This document shows positions 45,240 to 56,263 of a DNA stretch of 64,000 bases, in pieces (the first letter of the stretch is position 1; every line of letters starts with the position of its first letter). The notes beneath the pieces were generated by a model. That model had not been told where the DNA came from and made no database searches. It saw only the letters and a program-made list of their open reading frames with translations. Position numbers and translations under genes: made by a program. Origin of the DNA: Rosa chinensis (lineage: Eukaryota > Streptophyta > Magnoliopsida > Rosales > Rosaceae); NCBI RefSeq assembly GCF_002994745.2, contig NC_037091.1, positions 24,557,789 through 24,621,788 on the forward strand, written 5' to 3'.

Positions 45240-45620
45240 CTTGTTTAGCTATGGCAATAGCTGTCTCTTGGCTGCCCTTTTCTTCTCAGTACCATCATCA
45301 ACCTTCGCTGCCTTCTTTTTTTCACCATACGGCAGCTTGTTCTTGCTACCAGCAGGCTTGCCTCGCTTCATTTTCAACTAACCATTATTGTCCTCATTTT
45401 GCAACACCAGCACTAGTCCCAAGTTCTTCGTTTCCAAATTCAATTTCTTTTCCCCACTGCGAGGCTTAGCTTTAGTTTCTAGGAGAAATAGAGACACCCT
45501 TCTTCTCCATACCTCGATGCTTACCTGTTAGTCTCTCAGGAATCATCACTAGCTCTGATAGCTCATGAATAGTTACCTGACGGCTTGGTCGCTGCAACAA
45601 TGTTGCGGGGTTATGAAGCA
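45240..45620 (-). pseudogene. LINE ORF1-like fragment
   Basis: On the minus strand the frame reads KRGKPAGSKNKLPYGEKKKA then AKVDDGTEKKRAAK, and a separate upstream block reads VTIHELSELVMIPERLTGK. The KRG(K/R)P.GSKNK phrase is familiar from ORF1 of plant L1 elements. It is short and broken. Confidence 0.4.
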
Positions 45621-45635
45621 CACGCTCAGGCATTT

Positions 45636-46247
45636 GGTTTTAAGAGATTGCAAGATGTTCTATTTTACATGATTAAGATTGTAGTAAAGATGATGATTGA
45701 AAGTATTTCCAAGATTGTTACTGCATGCGAGTTTTTAGAGAATAACTTGGGAAAGCATTAAGTTTTACTTATTCGTTCGAAATTACTTATTTTTCGTCCA
45801 CTCACTCTAACGATTTTTTTTATAAATGTTTTCCCCTGGGCCCTTCGGTTTTAAATGCCCAGTTTGCAGGCCAGTTTAGCTTGAGGTAGAGCGTACATGG
45901 GGTTGAGGCATAGCTGTCATAGCTTCCGCATTATAAAAATATCGGTCTTTTATCTTGTATTTTATTCTCTTGTACGCCTGTACATTAGATTGCTCTGATA
46001 ACCTATGAGATTAATATTTTTTTAAGTTCAGAATTGTTTTGTGATATGGGAGATGTTGTACTATAGGGAGCATGGTGGCTCCAGAAGATTAAGGGTGGAT
46101 TATTTTAGAAGTGTAAATGTTTTTCTACAGGTTTGGGTAGCCCACTTTTAGAGGGAGTTCCACCAAATTTTTGGTAGAATTTCTTCTAAGGTGGGCCCCA
46201 CAGGGTCACTTTGGATTTCAAGGTGAAATCCGGGGCTGGTACTGTCA
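45636..46247 (+). repeat. Second copy of the degenerate LTR-like repeat
   Basis: It matches 6649-7278 in order, including CACTCACTCTAACG, CCCCTGGGCCCTTCGG, GATTGCTCTGATAACC and the terminal GTGGGCCCCACAGG...CTGTCA. It is truncated on the left. On the right it abuts a LINE reverse transcriptase directly after the FADD codons. Confidence 0.7.
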
Positions 46248-46251
46248 CATA

Positions 46252-48737
46252 AGGCTATCGTCTGCAAATAACAGATGATGAATAATGGGAGCTGAAGGAT
46301 TCATCAATATTCCCTTGAGGGTACCCTGAGCAACTGAAGCAGTGATAAAAGATGAAAGTCCTTCTACGCATAATATAAGCAAATAGGGGATAAAAGGTCT
46401 CCTTGCCGAATTCCCCTAGTTGGAGTAATGAAACCAATAGGTTCACCATTAATAATGAGAGAGTAACTCACAGATTTCAATGAAGACAAAGTACCTCCAC
46501 CCATTTTGTACAGAAGCCCAGCCTTACCAAAATAGCTTCTAGAAAAGTCCATTCAAGACGATCATAAGCCTTACTTATGTCTAGCTCGAGGGAGAAGAAA
46601 CCCTCAACTTGAGTACATAGCTTCTTCATAAACTAATTATGCATTCATCTGTGAAGTAATCTGAGGTTAAACAACTTCCAAAATTAGATTAGAAGCAAGA
46701 GGATCAAAGCCCTCAGATTTGAAGATGTGCTCATAGTAAGTAGCAAGAACAACAATTATGTCAGAAGGAGAAGTGTGCTAAGTACCTTTAGAATCAAAAA
46801 GCCCCTTGATAGAGTTCCTGCACTTACGGTTACAGGTCTTCCTATGAAAAAATGTTGTATTCCTATCACCTTCTTTTAACCATTGCACCCTAGAGCACTG
46901 CCTCCAGTACGTCTCATTTCGAGAAAATAGCTCAATGAGCCGGAATTGTAATGCTTTTTGCTCCTCAAACTGCTCTAGATCATAAGCTTAATCATAAGCC
47001 GCTCAAGTTAGTTATGGAACACTCTCATCTCTATATGTCGCTACTGAAAGACTCCAACATGCCATTTCATTAAAAAATTTCCTTTGTTTTGAATTTGCCT
47101 CCTAACTTATAACATTGGATTACCGGTAGAAGGTATCATCCAACCTCGTTGTATTAAATTTGGGAAATCTTTATGCTAAGATCACATCTCCTCAAACGGA
47201 AACGTTTTGGGGCTATATGATTAAGAACTGTTGTTGAGTTAACCTCTACAAGAAGAGGGTTTTGGTTAGACAGGCTAAGAGAAAGGGTAACAACCCGAGA
47301 GTGTGGAAACTTATCTCTCCATTCCACCTTGTGACAAGCACGATCTCTTTTGCAAATCTATTAGCCTAAGTAAATCTAGAACTATCAAACTTCATATCAA
47401 CAAGAACACAATTAGCAAGAGCCTGCCTGAACCGCGCCATAGGTACATACGATCTCAGAGGACCACCAGACATTTCAGCATTGCTAAGAATTTCATTAAA
47501 GACTTCTGCAACCAACCAAGGCAGAGTAGATTGAAAAGCCAAGGTGCACAGGAGCTCCTAGGTTCGAACACGATCTGCAGTGGATGCAAAGCCGTGTATT
47601 CCAGTGAAATGAAATTCCTTTGGGGAGCCCTTTGCACTAATTTTCACATCTATATGGTTGTTGAAATAATTATGAATTCGCACTGGAATTCCCTGATGCC
47701 AGAGAAAAGCCAGCCCCCGGGAGTCCTGCGAACAAAGCTAACATTCACAACCCTCAAATCCCAAACGCAATCTGATAAAAATATGAAATTGGGGTTCCTT
47801 TGTCAAATGATATTCACCAAAGCATCCTGTGTTTCTAAATTATTGAGTCCCTCAAGGTTTTTGGATTCAAACATGGCCAATTGGACGAAAATTCTAGGAA
47901 TAAAACGAGAAAAAATGATATGCTCAGACGGAAGCTGTAACCAGTCGAGCAAAGCCGAGCAGACCTTGAAATTGCAGAAACCTAGTCGGGTTGTGGCTGA
48001 CAGACTACACTGTTCACTAGTGGTTGTTCAAATTGCGTCGCCGACAAGCAGCGAGATGACAGCTGTACCTACATACGCTAGAACGAGCATAATTAGCTAT
48101 AATGAGCTACGCTCATCATACCGCCGGAGGTACCGAATCTCACCAAGGGGATGACCTGCGAGGTCATGGCCAGGCGGGCTACCGCTTGAGCCCCGGACCG
48201 CCCCCAGATCACAGCTGACGCGCCGCCACGCGCCGCGTCAAGATAACATCAGAAGACCCTGACGCTGGGAATCGAAGCACAGCAGTCCCACATCGGAAAC
48301 AAGAAGAAGATCAACCCCTTCCTCGCCTATAAAAGCTCCTCTCCTCTCTCCTCATTAATTACGCAATTACTACTCATTTATTGTTATGCTGCGCATACAG
48401 TGACTGACTTAGGCATCGGAGAAGTGAAGACCGCCCAACGCGGTCTCCCTCTGACGCCCTGTCTATCGTGTTGCAGTAACAGGAATCACCTAATCCTAGG
48501 AGTAGCGGTCCGCCCACCGAACCCGCGTTAAGTAAGGAATCGGCTACCGCCGGACTTGAGCATTAACAACAGCAGACACGTAGTGAAGCAGCGCCTAAAT
48601 GGGATCATCCTTCATTTAGAGGTCGGGATGCACAGACAGAGAGTACCATCTAGAGAAAGATGCGACCATCACGGTTGAAGTGATAGCCGGAGTCGCAGTG
48701 AAATAGGCAGAAGCCGATCTTGGTTTTTTCTTTGTTT
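46252..48737 (-). pseudogene. LINE (L1-type) endonuclease and reverse transcriptase, broken
   Basis: Reading right to left: 48737-48574 (5' part), a solo LTR insertion at 48064-48568, then 48058 onwards with endonuclease traces (NPNFIFLS; LAFLWHQGIPVRIHNYFNNH; a PWLVAEVFNEIL phrase with SGGPLR, resembling the PW-GDFNEI-GG-R block). Next is NETYWRQCSRVQWLKEGDRN plus TTFFHRKTCNRKC (about 46930-46820), the usual region before RT. RT itself gives INGEPIGFITPTRGIRQGDL at about 46470-46400 and LLFADDSL at 46252-46275. Stops and frameshifts are many. It is cut right after FADD by the LTR-like repeat. Confidence 0.85.
48059..48573 (+). mobile_element. Solo LTR of the Tat-type family, TSD ACAGC
   Basis: The LTR is 48064-48568 (505 bp), TGTACCTACATACGC...GAGCATTAACA, with ACAGC at 48059-48063 and 48569-48573. 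It aligns end to end with 4455-4962. A solo LTR arises by recombination between the two LTRs of a full element. TATAAAAG at 48328-48335 is retained. Confidence 0.95.
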
Positions 48738-48955
48738 TGTTAAGGTTTTTATTGTTTAAGGATATCTCTATTTGTGTTTAATCCAAACCCTAGGTTACTT
48801 GACCTAGTGGTAATAGGGTTCAATTAGAAGAATCTAGAGATTCTCTTTCCTTGTATGATTCTATCTCTATGCATTGTAATCCTCTATATAAAGAGGCCCC
48901 TATTATCAATGAGAATACACAGCGATTATCTCTCAATTTCTGATTCCCAAAAACA
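48738..48955 (+). repeat. 5' LTR of copia 3
   Basis: TGTTAAGG...CCCAAAAACA followed by the shared primer motif. It includes CTCTATATAAAGAGG (about 48880-48894), a TATA region. The left border is inferred from TG and the PBS at the right; no duplication was found. Confidence 0.65.
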
Positions 48956-49599
48956 CGTTATCAGCACGAAGCACTAACCCTGAAACCTAATCTTCGTAGC
49001 CTCCAAACCCTAGAAACCTCCGCCACCCACCTTGAAGCTCTCACCTCCAGGAGCCCAGAACCGGCGGCGCTGTCCCCAGAACCGGCCGGAAAATATACGA
49101 ACCGGCCCCTGGAAATACCGATATCCTCTCTGCCCTGTTCGAAGGTTTCCTCCCTGCCTACTGCTACCAAACTTCACCAGCAGCTGCAACCGGACCCCAG
49201 ATCACCGGATCCGAAAAATCACCACCTGAACCGGCCTAGAACCACACGAACCGGCTGCCTGAACCAACTGAACCGCTGAACCGCCGCCTGCATCATCAAT
49301 CTGTGCTTCAGTCAACCAAGTCCAACTCCGGTCAGCCCTAGGCCCAGATCTCAGTCCAAGACCCAGAAGCCGAAGTCCAAAGCCTAGCAGCCTGAAGCCT
49401 CTGACGTCATCCTTGCGTCATCTGCCACGCCAGCATCCACGTCAGCATCAGCCTGCCACATCAGCAACCGGTGCCACGTCAGCCTCTCGGTCAACGGTCA
49501 GTCAAAGCCGGTCAACCCTCAAGTCAACACTTTTCCAGCAACTTTTCCGGCCACTTTTCGGCCAACTTTTCGGTCAAGTTTTCTGGCCACTTTTTAAGG
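48956..49599 (+). other. Leader of copia 3
   Basis: It starts with CGTTATCAGCACGA. It is rich in CCGG, with repeated AACCGG(C) words (about 49060-49290) and CTTTTCCGGCCA-like words (about 49530-49590) just before the gag ATG. Confidence 0.65.
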
Positions 49600-50133
49600 A
49601 TGAGTTACCTGAACAAGCTGAACTTTGTTCCACTAGAGAAAACTGGCGCAGGATACCATAGGTGGGTCCGAGATGTGCGCCAACATCTTAAGGCTGATGG
49701 ACTTCTGGGAGCCATCCAAGAGCCTGGTCAGAACGTGCTCTCCATTGAGCAAGCTACTGCTTTCGAAGCAAAACAAGCTAAAGCCATAATTCTCATGACA
49801 AGGCACATGAATGACGTGCTCCAAAATGAATACCTCAATGAGGAAGACCCAAGAAAGCTATGGGTAGAACTTGAGCAGCGATTTGGCAACGTTCGTGACT
49901 CCCTGCTTCCTGATTTAGAAGTACGATGGCATAGCCTCCGCTTTTGTGATTTCAAGTCTGTGCTTGATTATAACTCGGAAGCCCTTCGTATCAAGTCTCT
50001 GATGGAGTTTTGTGGCCAAGCCATAACTGATACGATGTTGATCGAGAAGACTCTCTCTACCTTCCCCGTCTCTGCACTGATGATTTCAAAGAATTATCGG
50101 AATGATGTAAATGCAGGACGTATCACAAGGTTT
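49600..50133 (+). pseudogene. Gag of copia 3, truncated
   Basis: The ATG at 49600 gives MSYLNKLNFVPLEKTGAGYH, KLWVELEQRFGNVRDSLLPD and LIEKTLSTFP, closely like copia 2 gag. Homology ends after NAGRITRF at about 50133, where unrelated sequence with a LINE RNase H fragment begins. Integrase and RT are absent. The ORF upstream of 49600 is leader, since no family member has it. Confidence 0.85.
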
Positions 50134-50139
50134 CTATCT

Positions 50140-50216
50140 CACGTGACACTTTGCTGCCTTCTATTCCAGCACTACCTTTTAATCTAAGTGACACTTTGCT
50201 GCCTTCTATTCCATAA
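50140..50216 (+). repeat. Short direct repeat at the copia 3/LINE junction
   Basis: GTGACACTTTGCTGCCTTCT plus ATTCCA occurs at about 50142-50169 and again at about 50188-50214. Confidence 0.85.
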
Positions 50217-50830
50217 TTCCATTCAAAGAGTGGATGCTTGAAAGAGCTATGAGCCTCCAACCTGAAATTTTTGCTAAGCTTTTGATGATCATATGGGCCT
50301 ATGGAAGAATAGGAATAATGCCCTCTGGTTAGGTACTGAACAAGGAGCGCAAGATGTTGTATTGAGTAGCTTCACATGGCTGGACGAGTCTAGACCTGCA
50401 CCCTACAAGACCGTGAAGCAGAACCGGCAGCAATGGAAGCCAACTGATCATGGGCGGCTTAAACTCAATGTCGACGCTACATTCTTACCTAACCAGAACC
50501 ATGGAGGAATTGGAGGTGTGCTTCGAAAGTATGATGGTCAGTTTGTTGCAGCATACGCTAGATCTGTCCAGTGCACGACTTCTCCAAAACAATATGAACT
50601 GCTTGCAATAAGGGAGGGCTTTGATCTGCTATACTCACTTCAAGTCAAAGATGGCACCATAGAAAGTGACTGTATGGAGGCCATTCAAGAAGTTCAAGGC
50701 TCTGTTATAAACTACTAGCGAATGGAGGTCTTATAGATGATATTCATCAAGCTTGGGAGAAACTAGAAGGTGTAACTTTAGTCTACACTCCGGTCTATAG
50801 AGAAGCCTAGAACATATTCGGCGGACAACG
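50217..50830 (+). pseudogene. LINE RNase H-like (RVT_3) fragment
   Basis: It reads LWKNRNNALW, then GRLKLNVDATF, GGIGGVLRKYDGQFVAAYAR, ELLAIREGFDLL and IESDCMEAIQEVQG, keeping Asp, Glu and Asp at the usual RNase H positions. A frame change precedes LWKNRNN, and after the stop at 50716 the frame shifts into a TLVYTPVYREA end. Same domain type as 7470-8142 but a different element. Confidence 0.8.
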
Positions 50831-52402
50831 GGTCCGGCAGACGTTCAGCGGACAGTGGGTCTGGAAGATGTTCGTTGTTCTCCTGTTCTGTATAACACGA
50901 GCTTCAAGAGGGAGACCGAGGTGTCCCGTCTTCGCTTCGCTCCTCCAATGTCTAAATTAGTTATTGACAAAATAACACTAAATGTACAGTAGTTGCTTGC
51001 CGTAATTATTAAGGTTTAGACTTATATAGGGAGCTGAGGATCGGACCTTCTCCATATTTTCGATGTGGAACTACCGTGCATCAAAAGGGATTGAATGGAG
51101 ACCGAATGGAGAACTGATCCCATCTAAAAGGACATCTTTAGCAAGCGCGTGGGGTTGCATCTCTGATCGGCCGGACCTGAACTGGACTCGCTGGTGAGAC
51201 TGTGGCATGGCCGAAACGGTCACAGAACGAGTGCTAATTATGCTCAGCAACAGGCTGTATGTACGCCAAACATAGTCTGTAGTCTCAAATAGTTTTGCAT
51301 TTCCATTTATTACTAGATCAGAAAGGGGGGAAAAAACTGCACAAAACCTGAAGAATTTGAAAGGACCAAAACCCAGATACTTTCCGTCTCTAATCAAACA
51401 TATGTGGCAATCTCCGATTAAGAAATTGTTGCAGTTGCACATATTACACTTTTAGCAACTCAAATCGTTATTCAGGCAACTTTCATCTCTCTAATTTTTT
51501 TTTTTTTTTAAATAACTGAGACTATTGTAAGTTCAAAATATCTAAATCACAAACACTGCTGATTACTAGATGTCCTATACGGCACTGTATTTGGCTATAT
51601 CCTATACAGCTGATGGTTTCTTCATAATATTTTTCATAAGAATAGTTGCCGGTGCAATGCAGTCGTGCATATTTGAAATAATGTAAAATTTGTCTTCTCT
51701 TAAAAACAGAGGAGGAAGAAAAGAAAAACAAAAGAGAAAACAGAGAAAAGGATATCGAGTCATACCTTGGAATATGCCTCCAGTAGTCGTAGAATAAATC
51801 TATGAAAGAAGACTGTCCCCATCAACCGCCCTTGGATAAGCTTAGGTCAGAAATGTTGGAATGCGAGACTCACCAACTAATTTTCCTAAAGCCATCCACA
51901 GCATCTCCCTCACACAGTTTGCAGGAGGTGGTTTAAGCATTAAGAATATCTATCTACCTCAATTTCGAATAAGAACATAACGGACCTAATATAAGTGATT
52001 TCAGCATCGAATAAAGGGTTTGTCTCCCATGATGATCAATCGTGTAAAATCAACCTTAAAAACCAATCTAGAAAACTCATTATTGTGATTTGTGACGACA
52101 TCATGGTTCAGACTTTTATAGCCTAATTAAGTAATTATTAATCAAAGCGATTTCAACTAAGACAAGCTGGTTTTCTTTTGAATCAAAACAAGGCCAACCT
52201 TTCATATCTGATCCCTAAATGTTTTGAACCAAACCCAAGTCAATGAATACACCATAGATTTGATTCCAGGAAAAAAAAAATGCCACGAAATGAGATATAT
52301 ATATACAATGACAAACCTTTTGAACAATCTAATATACATTAGCAAACAAAACAAAACAAACAAGACCAGATTCAAAGTATGATACAAAAGTTTACCTATT
52401 TC
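50831..52402. other. Intergenic region
   Basis: No gene is recognised. A minus-strand ORF at 51442-51071 (123 aa) has a SVTVSAMPQSHQRVQFRSGR part but no known motif; the GC-richer stretch 51060-51200 may be repeat-derived. The part next to 52402 is the likely 3' flank of the RING gene. Confidence 0.4.
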
Positions 52403-52936
52403 CTACCAAACCCTTGAATTAGTGTTCCTATTAAAATCCCACAAGCGCTTTGCCTCTTCTTCTTCACCGGCGGCGGAGGCGGTGTTCCCTAATTGAACAG
52501 GTGTCCGGCAAATGGGACAAACCGAAACCTTAACGAGCCACGTGTCGAGGCACCTCCTATGGAACAGGTGACCACATGCAGGGAGTTTCCGGCACCACTG
52601 GCCTTCCCGAAACGCGTCCAGGCAGACGACGCAGTCGGACGACGACGCCGTTTGGTTTTGGGTTCGGAAGCGGAACTGAGGGAGGGTCTTGAAGTGTCTG
52701 GGGGAGAACCCAGATGAGGGGAGGTCGATTTGGGTGCGGCGACGGTGGAGAGCGCCGGCGGAGAGGATGAGGAAGAGGAGGAAGGCGACGAAGCCGAGGA
52801 GGAGGAAGAAGATTGAGGTTATGAAGGTCATTATGAGGGCTTTGAGGATTGAAGATAGGAGCTTGGGATTGCGTTTTGGTTGCGGTGGTTGATCATGGTG
52901 GTGGTGGTGGTGGTGGTGGTGAGGATGAGGAGGCAT
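52403..52936 (-). CDS. ATL-type RING-H2 finger protein (177 aa), probable E3 ubiquitin ligase
   Basis: An intact single-exon gene. Order: a His-rich start with nine consecutive His (residues 6-14), a hydrophobic membrane segment (about 33-62), a basic turn (HRRR), a short linker and a RING-H2 domain C102-x2-C105-x15-C121-x-H123-x2-H126-x2-C129-x10-C140-x2-C143, with Trp133 in the place used for E2 contact and Pro after C140. ATL proteins are membrane-anchored E3 ligases of plants, about 150-400 aa and usually intronless, many tied to defence or stress. The canonical GLD motif before the RING is not obvious (SSGFSPRHFKTLP), so it may be an ATL-like subgroup. The C-terminal tail has an EEEE run. 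Substrate unknown. Confidence 0.9.
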   Translation of the reverse strand: MPPHPHHHHHHHHHDQPPQPKRNPKLLSSILKALIMTFITSIFFLLLGFVAFLLFLILSAGALHRRRTQIDLPSSGFSPRHFKTLPQFRFRTQNQTASSSDCVVCLDAFREGQWCRKLPACGHLFHRRCLDTWLVKVSVCPICRTPVQLGNTASAAGEEEEAKRLWDFNRNTNSRVW

Positions 52937-53083
52937 GGTGGGGTTTGATCCCAGCTTTGGTAAATGAAAATTTAGAGATCAAAGGATTGACTATGACTAT
53001 AAAAGAGGGAGAGGAAGATGGATAGGCTAAATTAGAAAGCTCGCAGAATCTGGGCTCGATTTTGGATTAACAAGTGGACAGCT

Positions 53084-53090
53084 CTATATA
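53084..53090 (-). promoter_or_regulatory. TATA-like box of the RING-H2 gene
   Basis: TATATAG on the minus strand, about 150 bp upstream of the ATG. Confidence 0.4.
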
Positions 53091-53880
53091 CCAATTGTTG
53101 GACTTGGAAACTGCTAACACCAAGTGAAGAATCAAAGAAAAGTCCTTGAGTGTGGTCTTCGAAGAACGGTTAGCCCAAGGTTGACGTGGCCCAAGAAGGT
53201 GGGTATATGTATTCGAATTAGAGTTAATTCGATTCAAGTCATTTTTGTTATATAAAAATTAGATTTAGTCCGCGCATATTTTCTTATTAATTGCGGTCTA
53301 TTTGTTTTTTTAATAGTCCAATTTGCCCTTAGAACCAAATAAGGTATATAATTTCAAATTCACTAATTAGATCACAATTTCAGCTCAATTTTAAATTTTA
53401 AATTCAAATTCCAAAATTTACAATTCATCAATAAATAATTTTCAGACAAAGAAGACTAAATGCATTCATATAAACTCAATATACCTAAGATGTAGGTCTA
53501 ATACTTATATACCTACATTATAGGATGAAAAACATTAGAACAAAAATTCAAACATTATTGCTTCATTTGTATCTATATAGTAGGTATTTAAAGTTATATC
53601 GTAGAGATTTAATCTACCTAGACATACGAAGCAGGGAAAAAAAACATAGAATATAAATCAAAATGTACAAATATGTATATATAGAATTTATACCTAATTA
53701 AAAGAGAAAATGTATGAAAGAGAAAATGTGAGACAATGATGGAACCTTAGATATAGAGATATAGAGAAACTTGATTTTTTTTTTTAAACTTGTGAAATCT
53801 TACCTATAAATAAGGCATGAAAATGTGAAATAAAAGTGTCTAATCAAATTCTAGGACAAATCATACCTATAACACCATAA
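53091..53880. other. AT-rich intergenic region
   Basis: No gene is seen. It is very AT-rich, with scattered CCTA/TAGG words. Confidence 0.5.
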
Positions 53881-54607
53881 TCGATTCTATATTAAAGGTA
53901 AGCAAAAACTTCTTACCAAATCTATAATAAAGGTAGCTGCGAATTCTCTCTAATCTTGGATCAACAATACTGTAAATGTCTCCTTGCGCAAGCATAGAAG
54001 CAACCCATTGACTAATGTGAATTCTCTCTACAGTTCTTGATATAACAGGTCGGTTTGTGATAATTTCCAACAACACAATCCCAAAGCTATAAACATCACT
54101 TTTCTCATTTAACCTGCTTGTTAGGTAGTACCTGCAGCAAAGCCAAACCATGCAACTCGAATCACAATGATCTCGCAAAATTACAACGTTGGATTGAAGT
54201 TTGAAAAATAAAGATTTGAAAAATAATGATGATCAGTAAACTAAAATTAATCTAGAAGTACTACTTACTCAAGGTCAAGGTACCCGGGAGTACCAGCAAC
54301 GCCAATTGTTATATGAGTCACAAGGTCTGTATGGAAATTTCTGGATAGGCCAAAATCAGATACTTTGGCTTGGAAGTTTTCAGTCAGCAAGATGTTTGCT
54401 GATTTCACATCCCTGTGAATTATAGTGGCTTACCACCATAATGCAGATACTCCAATCCTGCATTTCAAAATTCATCACAAAAACTTTCAACAAAAAGAGG
54501 TAAAAACATGGACCAAAATCATTAAGTTGCTGACCTTGTGCAGAGTCTACTGCTATTCGAAGTCTGTCTTCCCAACCCAAAGTAGTGGAACTGTCATCTA
54601 AATCCAT
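53881..54607 (-). pseudogene. LRR receptor-like kinase remnant (C-terminal kinase lobe)
   Basis: Exon-like pieces read right to left. 54607-54535 gives SSTTLGWEDRLRIAVDSAQG. 54460-54269 gives a LEYLHYGG start, an [12 protein letters not shown] catalytic loop after a frame change, SDFGLSR and AGTPGYLD. 54131-53885 gives [30 protein letters not shown] and [20 protein letters not shown]. These are kinase subdomains VIb to XI of the malectin/LRR receptor kinase group (FRK1/IOS1-like by memory). The N-lobe and the whole ectodomain are absent and the frame is broken before the catalytic loop, so it is a dead fragment. It ends in unrelated sequence after DPRLERI. Confidence 0.82.
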
Positions 54608-55059
54608 GGTAAGGTATGATCATTTTATATAGGGTGTAGAAAAATGATGGTAAGGTATGTAAAATGATCATAAGTTATAATTTTTTTTAATGACGATGAA
54701 TCAATTAAGAGTATTGTTGTGCTGATGACATATTATAATTGATATAGTTTTTATGAATACCAAATTGATTGAAAAACAACATTAACTCTCAATTTATTGA
54801 TACATAAATTATTGATTGTTTTGAGTAATATTGTGCTGGGTAAATTTGGTATGTGAAAAAGTAGAAGTTGACTCATCATGCTAATATAGGAAAGTAAGCT
54901 GATGTGGATGCTTAGTCACTGGACCGCAATTAACAAAACTTTTCGTCCGGATTACAATCAAAACAGGTCATGGTTTTTAGACTTATAACTAATTAACTCT
55001 TAGAATTAGGACTCACACTGTGAGCGATATCTTAGGCCGTGTCTGGTAACGTTTTACAT
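54608..55059. other. AT-rich intergenic region
   Basis: Nothing recognised apart from short inverted words such as ATGATCATTTTA and TAAAATGATCAT near 54616-54673. Confidence 0.4.
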
Positions 55060-56085
55060 CATGGTTTTTCGGAAGGGAGAGGATCCTCTCCTGAGCTAAA
55101 CTCTCTGCTGAGCTACCTGAGCTTTGAAGGAGATGATGACACGTGTATATTATTAGATCCAATGGTCTACAACAATCCTGGCTTTACTTTTTCAATTTTC
55201 TTCTCTCTCTCTCCACTGTTCCTCTTCTTTCGCTCTTGGTCTACTCTCTGTTCTTTTTTTTTTGTCATCTCCGACTCAGACGAAGATGTTTCCAGCCTCC
55301 TCGACTCAAACGAAGACGTTTCCAACCCTACGTGGATCCAGACTGGGATCCCCCAACTCCCCCGCCCCTATATTCGCCTCGAGAAGGGGATCGTTCTGAA
55401 ATGGAGAGCTGAGTTCGGCAAAACCATCAGGACCTGCGTCATCCTCTGGGAAAAGTGGGTTTGGTGAAAATTGAAGAGAACATGCTGATGGCAAAATGAA
55501 ATTCAGATATTAGTCTAGAACCCATCAATGGAACACCTAGCCCCAAATTGAACCCATCAATTGAATCCCAACCTCAAGTTCAACCAACCAACAGAATTCA
55601 ATCTCAAATTGAATACTAAATATTGTTGAAACTTCAAATTTCAGACCATTGAGACAAAATTAAAATGTGGATTGCAAAACAATAAAACTCAAGGTGCAAT
55701 CCCAGTGATTTGAGAGAGAACTGAGTTCAATTTGTTGATGTTTTAACTGATATCCAATAGCAAGATGATTGTTGGGGTGGTTGATGGCAGTGGTGACGAT
55801 GTGTTGGGTTGGTTGGTGGTGACGATGGGCTGGGTGGGAGTGGGTGATGATGAACAGATGAATCTCTGGTCTTCAGAGAGAAGATGGAGAGAAGAGGGAA
55901 AGAGTGAGAAAGTCCTCCGTTTTTGAGTTTTGATGAAAAAAAGATAAATCAAAATTAAGTTCAAGCAATAGGGGCCATTAGATGTGGTTTTATACACATA
56001 TCATCTTGTAATAAAAAGCTCAGGAAGCTCAGCTCCAAAAAGTGCTCAGGAGAGGATCTGCTCCCTTTTCGAAAAACTTGTGCAA
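55060..56085. mobile_element. Foldback DNA transposon, about 1 kb, superfamily unassigned
   Basis: The left end reads GTTTTTCGGAAGGGAGAGGA then TCCTCTCCTGAGC; the reverse of the right end reads GTTTTTCGAAAAGGGAGCAG then ATCCTCTCCTGAGC. Similarity extends inward for about 100 bp (CTGAGCT...CCTGAGCTTT..., then GTGTATA...ATCTAATGG / AGATCCAATGG). No clean target duplication was found. The interior holds a CT-rich leader-like stretch (55195-55265) and an ORF (55143-55412) with PYVDPDWDPPTPPPLYSPRE that may be a captured fragment; I do not recognise it. Confidence 0.65.
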
Positions 56086-56263
56086 AATGAAAATGAATTA
56101 AATTACATTTTTAATATCCGAAAAGGCATGTGGCAGCTTAATTAGAAATACTTTCAAAAAAAAAAAAGTAAATCACGTCGTGTACAAATATAAACAAGAC
56201 AAACAACTATGCGAGGTCGCTCATGTTTGATAACAACTATGAAAATGAATTAAATTACATAGC

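Noticed and set aside
47303..48154. Long plus-strand ORF of 283 aa
   Set aside because: It is the reverse of the LINE endonuclease region and runs into the solo LTR; the minus strand has the recognisable LINE motifs.
49413..49599. N-terminal extension of copia 3 gag from 49471
   Set aside because: The upstream residues are leader repeats; related gags start at MSN or MSY, matching 49600.
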